Shown here piece after piece: positions 31,586 to 37,463 of a stretch of 37,463 nucleotides of DNA. The notes below the pieces were generated by a model. The model was not told the DNA's origin, ran no database searches, and saw only the letters and a list, made by a program, of their open reading frames with translations. The DNA is from RGIG464 sp045599585. Its GTDB lineage: Bacteria > Myxococcota_A > Bradymonadia > UBA4248. The DNA is taken from assembly GCA_045599585.1 (NCBI GenBank), contig JAZRWH010000098.1, forward strand, positions 1 through 37,463. Direction: 5' to 3'. The position numbers and the translations under genes were made by a program. Within the stretch, counting starts at the first letter, position 1; the number at the start of each line of letters is the position of its first letter.

Positions 31586-33496
31586 ATGACATCCAATGCC
31601 AAAACCCTTGAGATGATCGCCGAAGCTTATCGTGCCAAAGAAGCGAAGATCAACCGTCGTGTTGTTGTTTGTGCTGGTACGGGCTGTATTGCGAACGGCT
31701 CCAATGATGTTCGCAATGCCATCATCGAATGTGCAAAAAAAGAAAATCTTAATGTTGTAGTCGATCTTTCCGACGAAATTCCTGTCACGGCGGGTGTTCA
31801 GACGATTTATTCTTCTGGTTCGGGCTGCCAAGGTTTCTGCCAGCAGGGTCCACTCGTTACGATCGAACCTGATGGCATTCTTTACTGCAAAGTAAAAGCG
31901 TCTGACGCAGAAGAAATCGTTCGCGAAACGCTTGTCAATCATCGTCCGATCGAACGTCTTCTCTACCTCGATCCTGCTACGCATGAACGTTTTCTCGGTC
32001 AGGGTACGATTCCTTTCTATACCCGTCAGAGCCGCAGTGTTCTTGCTGAATGCGGTCACATCGAACCGAACAGCATTCAAGAATACATCGCCAATGGCGG
32101 TTACAAACAGGCTCGCAAAGCGTATCTCGAAATGACGCCGAAAGAAGTTTGTGACGTTGTTCTCGAATCTGGTCTTCGTGGTCGTGGCGGCGGTGGTTTC
32201 CCCACGGGGCGTAAATGGCTTGCAGCTCTTGCTGAAAATGGTCCTAAAAAATACATCGTCTGCAACGCCGACGAAGGTGATCCGGGCGCATTCATGGATC
32301 GTTCCCTCATGGAAGGTGATCCGCATCGCGTTATCGAAGGCATGATGATTGCTGCTCGTGGTATTGGTGCTGACGAAGGTTATATGTATGTTCGCGCCGA
32401 GTATCCTCTCGCCGTTACCCGTGTTCGCAAAGCTGTTGCTGATGCTACAGCTGCTGGCATTCTTGGCGATAATATCTTCGGAACAGGCCATAGCTTCAAC
32501 ATCCATATCATGGAAGGTGCTGGCGCTTTCGTCTGCGGTGAAGAAACAGCACTTCTTTCTTCTGTCGAAGGTAAACGCGGTATGCCTAATCCGAAACCGC
32601 CTTTCCCTGCACAGAAAGGTCTCAATGGCAAACCGACCATTATCAATAACGTTGAAACGCTCGGTTCTGTCCCCCTCGTTATTCGCGACGGCGCTCAGGG
32701 CTATCGTTCCTGCGGTACCGAAATGAGCCCTGGTACAAAAACTTTCGCTCTTACGGGCCACGTTCAGAACACGGGTCTTATCGAAGTTCCCTTCGGTACG
32801 ACGCTTCGCAAGATCGTTTATGAGATCGGTGAAGGTGTTACGAACGACGATGGTACGGTTTCGAAAGAAGGCTTCAAATCCGTTCAGATCGGTGGTCCTT
32901 CTGGCGGTTGCTTGACACCTGATCTTCTCGATCTTCCCATCGATTTCGACAGCCTCAAAAAATACGGTGCAATCGTTGGTTCCGGCGGCCTCGTCGTTAT
33001 GAACCAGGAAACCTGCATGGTTCAGGTTGCTCGCTTCTTCATGCAGTTCACCCAGAACGAATCTTGCGGTAAATGCGTCCTCTGCCGTGAAGGTACAAAG
33101 CAGATGCTCCTTCTCATGGACAAAATTATCGCTGGAGAAGCTACTGTCGAAGATGTCAACGTTCTTGAAGAACTTGCCCATGCGATCCAGAAAGGTTCGC
33201 TCTGTGCTCTCGGTAAAACGGCTCCTAACCCCGTTCTCTCCGTTCTCAAGCTCTTCCGTGAAGAACTCATGGAACATGTCGTCGATAAAAAATGTCGTAC
33301 GCACAAATGCGGCAAACTTTCGCCGTACAAAATCATTGCGGATAAATGCAAAGGCTGCGGTATGTGTGCGAAAAAATGTCCGGTCAACGCGATCAGCGGC
33401 TCCATCAAACAGCCTCATGTGATCGATGAATCTATCTGCATCAAGTGCGGTAGCTGCAAAGCCACCTGCAAATTCGGTGCAATCGAAGGAGCCTAA
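31586..33496 (+). CDS. NuoF-like NADH-binding flavoprotein subunit of bifurcating hydrogenase
   Basis: A 636-residue protein homologous to HydB/HndC. Order: N-terminal thioredoxin-like [2Fe-2S] domain (Cys29, Cys34, Cys81, Cys85); NuoF core with the NADH/FMN signature GLRGRGGGGFPTGRKW (196-211) and CNADEGDPGAFMDR (226-239); [4Fe-4S] site Cys494, Cys497, Cys500 and Cys540 in CGKCVLCREGT; C-terminal double [4Fe-4S] ferredoxin (Cys588/591/594/598 and 618/621/624/628). It oxidises or reduces NAD(H) and is the proposed bifurcation site of the complex. Cytoplasmic. AGGAG upstream, four bases to the next gene. All cofactor ligands expected for the family are present, so the subunit looks fully functional. 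Confidence 0.96.
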   Translation: MTSNAKTLEMIAEAYRAKEAKINRRVVVCAGTGCIANGSNDVRNAIIECAKKENLNVVVDLSDEIPVTAGVQTIYSSGSGCQGFCQQGPLVTIEPDGILYCKVKASDAEEIVRETLVNHRPIERLLYLDPATHERFLGQGTIPFYTRQSRSVLAECGHIEPNSIQEYIANGGYKQARKAYLEMTPKEVCDVVLESGLRGRGGGGFPTGRKWLAALAENGPKKYIVCNADEGDPGAFMDRSLMEGDPHRVIEGMMIAARGIGADEGYMYVRAEYPLAVTRVRKAVADATAAGILGDNIFGTGHSFNIHIMEGAGAFVCGEETALLSSVEGKRGMPNPKPPFPAQKGLNGKPTIINNVETLGSVPLVIRDGAQGYRSCGTEMSPGTKTFALTGHVQNTGLIEVPFGTTLRKIVYEIGEGVTNDDGTVSKEGFKSVQIGGPSGGCLTPDLLDLPIDFDSLKKYGAIVGSGGLVVMNQETCMVQVARFFMQFTQNESCGKCVLCREGTKQMLLLMDKIIAGEATVEDVNVLEELAHAIQKGSLCALGKTAPNPVLSVLKLFREELMEHVVDKKCRTHKCGKLSPYKIIADKCKGCGMCAKKCPVNAISGSIKQPHVIDESICIKCGSCKATCKFGAIEGA

Positions 33497-33500
33497 TCCC

Positions 33501-35234
33501 ATGGAAAAGAAATATCTTACAATTGACGGCCGTCAGTACGAAATCAAAGGCGAACGCAACGTTCTCCAGCTCGCTCGCAATAACGGCATCGATATCCCCT
33601 CCCTTTGCTATCACCCCAGCCTTTCCATCTTCGGCGCTTGCCGTATGTGTTTGGTTGAAGTCGAAGGTATGGGTATGATCTCCAGCTGTACGCTCGCTCC
33701 GCGCGAAGGTTTGGTCGTTAAAACGCAGACAGACGCCCTTCGTCAGATGCGTAAAATTACGCTTCAGCTCCTCCTCGCAAACCATGATGCGGATTGCCCC
33801 ACCTGCCCCAAGAGCGGCAAATGTCGTCTCCAGCAGCTCGCAAAACGTTATGGTGTAACGACGAATCCCTACGAACACCTTCGCGAAAAATCGCCGATCG
33901 ATGCTTCCAGTCCGTCGCTCCTCCGCGATCCTGCAAAATGCATTCTCTGCGGTAACTGCGTTCGTGCTTGCCGTGAAATCACGGGCATCGGCGTCCTCGA
34001 CTTCATGGGCCGTGGCCACAATTCCGAAGTCGTTCCCGCCTTTAAACTCCCGCTCGGTACGGTTGACTGCGTTAACTGCGGTCAGTGCGCTGCAGTTTGC
34101 CCCGTTGGCGCAATCGTAAGCCGTCCTTACAACGACGAAATTTGGGCTGCAATCAACGATCCCAACAAATATGTTGTTGCTCAGATCGCACCCGCTGTCC
34201 GCGTCGCAATTGGCGAAGAATTCGGCATGAAAGCTGGTGCTAACGCCATGGGCAAAATGGTTTCTGCTATGAAACGCATCGGCTTTGACGCCGTTTATGA
34301 TACTGCAATGGCCGCAGATATCACCTCCGTCGAAGAAGGTTCCGAAATTCTCGGTCGCGTTCAGAAAGGTGAAAACCTCCCCGTCTTCACGTCCTGCTGC
34401 CCCGCATGGGTCAAATACGCTGAAGAATATCAGCACGATATTCTCGGTAACCTCTCTAGCTGCAAATCGCCTCAGGAAATGGCCGCGGCTGCTTTCCGTA
34501 AAATCCTTCCTGAACAGATCGGCAAAGAAAATAAAGATATCGTCGTCATTTCTGTCATGCCTTGCACGGCCAAGAAATTCGAAGTTATCCGCGATGAATT
34601 CAAACACGATGGCATCCAGGATATCGATTTCTCCATGACTACGCATGAATTGGCTGAGATGATCAAAGAAGCAGGCATTGACTTTGCTTCTCTTGATGAT
34701 GTCGCTTGCGATAGCCCCTTCGGTTCAGAGTCTGGCGCTGGCGTCCTCTATGGTGCAACCGGTGGTGTTACTGAAGCTGTTCTCCGATTCGCTTCCGAAA
34801 AACTTACTGGCGAAAAACTCGAGAACGTCAAATTTGAAGCTGTCCGTGGTGCCGATGGTATCCGTGAAGCTTCCGTCACAGTCGCTGGTATTACGCTCAA
34901 TCTCTGCCAGGTTCACGGACTCGCCAATGTCGCTAAAGTCATTGAATCCGTTAAATCCGGCGAAAAGAAGTATCACGTCGTCGAAGTTATGGCTTGCCCC
35001 GGCGGCTGCGTCAATGGTGCTGGTCAGCCCTTCACGCTTTGCCCCGATGTTACAGTTCCTGCTCGTACAGCCGGCATCTATAACCATGACAGTGAACTTC
35101 CTCTCCAGAAACCCCAGGACGACAAAGAACTCCACGAAATGTATGATAAATACTTCGATGGTCAGGTCGGTGGTCACGCTGCACACGAAGCGTTCCATAC
35201 CCACTATCACGTTCGCCCCAAATTCACGAAGTAA
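33501..35234 (+). CDS. hydA: [FeFe]-hydrogenase catalytic subunit, trimeric (group A3-like)
   Basis: A 577-residue HydA that makes or consumes H2. N-terminal plant-type [2Fe-2S] (Cys36, 47, 50, 63); His-ligated [4Fe-4S] (His95, Cys99, 102, 108); two [4Fe-4S] clusters (Cys147/150/153/157 and Cys190/193/196/200); H-cluster motifs L1 TSCCPAW (297-303), L2 MPCTAKKFE (353-361) and L3 MACPGGCVNGAGQP (497-510). The L3 motif has GAGQP where GGGQP is usual. The domain set and the NuoE/NuoF neighbours indicate the NADH plus ferredoxin bifurcating type, used by anaerobes to dispose of electrons as H2. Start: AAGGAG (33486-33491) nine bases before the ATG at 33501. The maturases HydE, HydF and HydG are not in this window. 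Confidence 0.96.
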   Translation: MEKKYLTIDGRQYEIKGERNVLQLARNNGIDIPSLCYHPSLSIFGACRMCLVEVEGMGMISSCTLAPREGLVVKTQTDALRQMRKITLQLLLANHDADCPTCPKSGKCRLQQLAKRYGVTTNPYEHLREKSPIDASSPSLLRDPAKCILCGNCVRACREITGIGVLDFMGRGHNSEVVPAFKLPLGTVDCVNCGQCAAVCPVGAIVSRPYNDEIWAAINDPNKYVVAQIAPAVRVAIGEEFGMKAGANAMGKMVSAMKRIGFDAVYDTAMAADITSVEEGSEILGRVQKGENLPVFTSCCPAWVKYAEEYQHDILGNLSSCKSPQEMAAAAFRKILPEQIGKENKDIVVISVMPCTAKKFEVIRDEFKHDGIQDIDFSMTTHELAEMIKEAGIDFASLDDVACDSPFGSESGAGVLYGATGGVTEAVLRFASEKLTGEKLENVKFEAVRGADGIREASVTVAGITLNLCQVHGLANVAKVIESVKSGEKKYHVVEVMACPGGCVNGAGQPFTLCPDVTVPARTAGIYNHDSELPLQKPQDDKELHEMYDKYFDGQVGGHAAHEAFHTHYHVRPKFTK

Positions 35235-35248
35235 TTAATCTTCGTTAA

Positions 35249-35327
35249 GCTCGCCTATGCACGCTGTGCATACGGCTCGCTAAAGCCGCTATCTGCTTAA
35301 GCAGATACGCGGCTTTTTCTTTTTTTT
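35249..35327 (+). terminator. Double-hairpin terminator of the hydrogenase operon
   Basis: First hairpin GCC-TATGCAC-gct-GTGCATA-c-GGC (within 35249-35280); second AAAGCCGC-TATCTGC-ttaa-GCAGATA-c-GCGGCTTT (35282-35316) followed by a long T/C run to 35327. Both stems have a TA...TA inner segment and one bulged C after the second TA, the same layout as the dispersed element. Confidence 0.9.
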
Positions 35328-35556
35328 CTTTGAATAACAGTATAAAAGTTGGTTATTGTTAATATATTTCTTACATCAATAACTATATTACCCATTCTGT
35401 ATTTAACTTGTGTATTATTATTTTCAAATAAATCATTTTGTTCATTCGAAAACTTATTATTTCGTTATATGCGATGCATATCGCAGTTTCGAATCATTAT
35501 TGCAAGTTATTTGCAAAAGACACTTCCGTAGCAACCACTTGAGTACGATCTCACTT
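35328..35556. other. AT-rich gene-free stretch
   Basis: About 230 bases between the hydrogenase terminator and the next promoter. One short palindromic stem TGCGAT-gcat-ATCGCA (35470-35485) is visible. A 60-codon hydrophobic frame here starts with TTG and lacks a ribosome site, so it is not called. I see nothing else. Confidence 0.45.
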
Positions 35557-35585
35557 TTGACATTTCAACGGATTAGCTTTATAAA
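35557..35585 (+). promoter_or_regulatory. Sigma70-type promoter for the pseudo-receiver and second kinase
   Basis: Perfect TTGACA (35557-35562), exactly 17 bases, TATAAA (35580-35585). Predicted start near 35592, with a leader of about 85 bases. Confidence 0.82.
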
Positions 35586-35606
35586 GTAATGCAATTGTGC
35601 GTGTTC

Positions 35607-35631
35607 ACTCATAACACAAATTGTTATGAGT
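35607..35631 (+). promoter_or_regulatory. Leader hairpin of the pseudo-receiver gene
   Basis: ACTCATAACA-caaat-TGTTATGAGT is a perfect 10-bp stem about 15 bases after the predicted transcription start. No T-tract follows, so it is not an obvious attenuator; it may be a stabilising 5' stem or an operator. Confidence 0.5.
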
Positions 35632-35677
35632 ATTTAATAGCATACAAACATCCCTGTTTCTTGCTTGGAATTTTAAG

Positions 35678-36043
35678 ATGGCAAAAATACTGATTCTAGA
35701 TCACGAACTTTTAGACGTTTTGGAGATGGAAAAATTGTTGCTGGCTGCCGGATATAATGTCGTTACTTTAACAGGTCCTTATGGCATCCTTGCAAAATTT
35801 GATTTTGAAAAACCCGATCTTCTATTGTTTAATCCTGATATGCCTAATGCAGACTCAGATGCATTGCTTAACACAATCTTAAATGCTCCACAGATGCGTA
35901 ATACAGCAGTTATTGCTGTTGCTCGAGGTGATGCTGAGGCTGTCGAAGACTATTGTCTGTCTGTGAATTTACACGGATACTTTATGAAAGACGCTGGCTT
36001 CGATTCACTTGTCGATTACGTGAAGAATTTCGTACTTCCTTAA
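35678..36043 (+). CDS. Stand-alone receiver domain lacking the phospho-acceptor Asp
   Basis: A 121-residue CheY-like single domain. Aligning by eye with CheY: the first acidic pair reads ILDHE (Asp8, His9 in place of the second Asp), the phospho-acceptor position is Asn52 in LLFNPDMPN instead of Asp, the Thr/Ser switch is Ala in AVARG, and only the Lys is kept (FMKD). So the fold is likely retained but Asp phosphorylation is not expected. Such pseudo-receivers act as constitutive protein-interaction modules. It shares a promoter with the Ser/Thr kinase 78 bases downstream, with no terminator between, so it may bind or be modified by that kinase; this is inference. The ribosome site is weak (GGA nine bases upstream). 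Confidence 0.82.
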   Translation: MAKILILDHELLDVLEMEKLLLAAGYNVVTLTGPYGILAKFDFEKPDLLLFNPDMPNADSDALLNTILNAPQMRNTAVIAVARGDAEAVEDYCLSVNLHGYFMKDAGFDSLVDYVKNFVLP

Positions 36044-36121
36044 TAGCTATGGGTTCTGTTTGTATCTTGGTTGTTTGTCCACTCAAATCGTACAGCATCT
36101 TCTTTTCTTTAACACTTTAAA

Positions 36122-37420
36122 ATGCCTGAGATACAGCTTATTAATAAACAATTCGGACCATACATCATTCTAAAACAACTTGGAATTGGCGGTATGGCCG
36201 AAACTTGCCTCGCAATAAAACAAAATCCCTTAGGAGCCAGAAAATTCGTAGCACTAAAATGCATCCTTCCGCACTACAATAATCATCAAAAGTATGTGCA
36301 GATGTTTTATCACGAAGCTGGATTAGGCCTCTGGATGCATCATCCAAATGTCATTGAGACTTGGGACGTCGTTCAGATTGATCAACGCCACACTATGGTG
36401 ATGGAATATCTGAACGGTGTCACGCTCGATGAAATCCTTAAAACATCGTCACTTAAAAATCGACCGATTCCTATCGAAGTCGCTGTCTGGATCGCTGTTA
36501 CGATCCTTGATGCTTTGGAGTATCTGCATAAATTGCGTGACCTCGATGGCACGCCGCTTCGAGTTGTTCATCGCGATGTTTCACCTCAAAATATTTTTGC
36601 TTGCTATGATGGGCAGTGTAAAATTTTCGATATGGGCGTCGCTTGCTCTGCACTCGATAATGACGTTGAACAACAAGGCATGCTAGTCGGCAAATATGCC
36701 TATATGAGCCCTGAACAATGTCACGGTAATCAGCTCGACGGGCGCAGTGATATCTTTGCTCTCGCCATTGTTCTCTACGAAATGACTACAGGACAATCCC
36801 TCTTTGCTCGAGATAACGATATTCGTACCCTTGATGCTGTAAATAATGCAGATATTCCTTCTCCTGTCGCACTTCGTGCCGATTTTCCGTCTTTTTTGAG
36901 CAAAATTATCATGAAAGGACTCGAAAGAGATATTCAAAGACGTTACCAGTCTGCACGTGAATTTGCTGAAGAATTGCGAACTTTTATGAAAATTAGCGGA
37001 TATCCTCAAACTCAGTTTGCCCTTAGCAAATATCTCGCTGAACTCTTTGAAGATTCCATCGCTCAAAATGAGGCATTTATCGCCAAAGCTCTGGATGATG
37101 CTTCCCAAAAGTTTCCACCACCTGAGTTAACTTTGGGTGATCAAATCGCGCATTCATTATTTGACGATTCCCATCGTTACAAAGGCAAAAACAGTCAGGT
37201 TTCATTCTCCAAACTACCGACAATCAATGAAAAGCCTATTGTTCCCGTCGTATCAACAACAGATGTTGCTCTTGATAATCCGCAACTTACTCATGATAAT
37301 CCACAAAGTGCTTTAGCTCATTCTGAAAAATTATATAAAATACTAAGTATTGGATTGGGTATTCTATTTATATTAACACTAGCTGCTTTGATTATCGTAA
37401 AATCAACAGCAAAAGGTTAG
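36122..37420 (+). CDS. Ser/Thr protein kinase with C-terminal membrane anchor
   Basis: A 432-residue Hanks-type kinase. Motifs: glycine loop GIGGMAETCLA (21-31), Lys46 in VALK, Glu65 in the C-helix, HRDVSPQNIF (Asp152 catalytic), DMG in place of DFG (Asp170) and SPEQ (196-199). All catalytic residues are present. HRDVSPQN is the loop typical of many myxobacterial kinases. After the kinase domain (to about 295) comes a 100-residue Ser/Pro/Asn linker and one membrane helix (about 407-426) with a six-residue basic end, so like the kinase at the left of the window it is tail-anchored and lacks an external sensor. No Shine-Dalgarno is visible before the ATG, unusual here; coupling to the upstream gene is unlikely at 78 bases, so translation may be weak. 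Confidence 0.92.
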   Translation: MPEIQLINKQFGPYIILKQLGIGGMAETCLAIKQNPLGARKFVALKCILPHYNNHQKYVQMFYHEAGLGLWMHHPNVIETWDVVQIDQRHTMVMEYLNGVTLDEILKTSSLKNRPIPIEVAVWIAVTILDALEYLHKLRDLDGTPLRVVHRDVSPQNIFACYDGQCKIFDMGVACSALDNDVEQQGMLVGKYAYMSPEQCHGNQLDGRSDIFALAIVLYEMTTGQSLFARDNDIRTLDAVNNADIPSPVALRADFPSFLSKIIMKGLERDIQRRYQSAREFAEELRTFMKISGYPQTQFALSKYLAELFEDSIAQNEAFIAKALDDASQKFPPPELTLGDQIAHSLFDDSHRYKGKNSQVSFSKLPTINEKPIVPVVSTTDVALDNPQLTHDNPQSALAHSEKLYKILSIGLGILFILTLAALIIVKSTAKG

Positions 37421-37440
37421 AAACTTTCTTTTGTTTGGTA

Positions 37441-37463
37441 GGGGAAAGTCTTCCCCTAAGCGG
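37441..37463 (-). repeat. Dispersed intergenic hairpin element, copy 9, cut by window end
   Basis: GGGGAAAGTCTTCCCC followed by TAAGCGG at the window edge. It matches the four-G type (copies 5 and 6) with one change (TAAGCGG for TGAGCGG). It begins 20 bases after the kinase stop. Confidence 0.85.

Noticed and set aside
31514..33502. A 662-codon open frame on the minus strand opposite the NuoF-like gene
   Set aside because: It lies entirely over a gene with all family motifs, and arises because the strongly biased codons of the hydrogenase genes leave few stops in the complementary frame. Its translation shows no recognisable motif and is rich in Phe/Thr/Asn typical of antisense frames.
33441..34646. 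A 401-codon minus-strand frame opposite hydA
   Set aside because: Same explanation; hydA carries every H-cluster and Fe-S ligand on the other strand.
35349..35531. A 60-codon hydrophobic frame in the gap after the hydrogenase operon
   Set aside because: TTG start, no ribosome site, very AT-rich surroundings where hydrophobic frames arise by chance.
2388..37463. The recurring GC-rich intergenic units as a CRISPR array
   Set aside because: Copies are kilobases apart, occur in both orientations, and the variable parts are self-complementary rather than spacer-like; no cas gene is present.
1..37463. Mobile island or prophage
   Set aside because: No integrase, transposase, phage gene or tRNA attachment site is seen, and base composition is broadly even apart from short AT-rich gaps.

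Overview
The window reads as ordinary chromosome from a Gram-negative, probably strictly anaerobic bacterium with Myxococcota-like traits. The traits seen are two membrane-anchored Ser/Thr kinases (one with the HRDVSPQN catalytic loop common in myxobacterial kinases), a 2672-residue TPR protein, several lipoproteins including Cys-rich ones, and a trimeric [FeFe]-hydrogenase of the NADH/ferredoxin (electron-bifurcating) type. Base composition is moderate, in the mid-40s % GC by eye. There is no rRNA, tRNA, CRISPR array, transposase or phage gene. The taxonomic placement is inference from gene families only.

Layout. 1-3849: a leftward block with a tail-anchored Ser/Thr kinase, then (after a terminator) a CvpA-type membrane protein and a lipoprotein. 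4190-12372: the giant TPR gene with its own promoter and terminator. 12456-14619: a leftward LysM/serine-hydrolase envelope protein. 14851-17456: a deoxynucleoside kinase and a Sel1-like lipoprotein. 17726-18806: a tiny Lys/Ala/Asp/Glu-repeat lipoprotein with a structured leader, and a Cys-rich small membrane protein. 18821-21051: endonuclease IV (nfo) and dprA. 21065-23681: a Cys-rich lipoprotein with two jelly-roll-like domains. 24023-27445: a small RelA/SpoT-type hydrolase two bases upstream of an unusually long NAD-dependent DNA ligase. 27741-30582: an RstA/RstB-like two-component pair split by a terminator and a repeat. 31086-35327: the NuoE-like, NuoF-like and HydA hydrogenase operon. 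35557-37420: a receiver domain lacking its phospho-acceptor Asp, followed by a second Ser/Thr kinase.

The most striking feature is a dispersed intergenic element seen nine times (eight complete, one cut by the window end), about one per 4 kb. Its frame is a 16-base hairpin GGGGGA-NNNN-TCCCCC, then TGAGCGGCTA, a variable stem-loop, then TACGCCGCTACCCC(C). The central loop differs completely between copies (17 to about 160 bases) but its ends are always mutually complementary. G/C-run lengths co-vary between arms (GGGGA/TCCCC versus GGGAA/TTCCC types). Three copies carry an extra flank that could pair with the core arm in a competing fold. It most resembles a REP-type element but I do not recognise it as a named family. 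Elements often sit just outside good intrinsic terminators, so they are probably not the terminators themselves.

Start codons were re-chosen where a Shine-Dalgarno sequence or promoter argues for an internal ATG; this shortens eight genes relative to their longest open frames.
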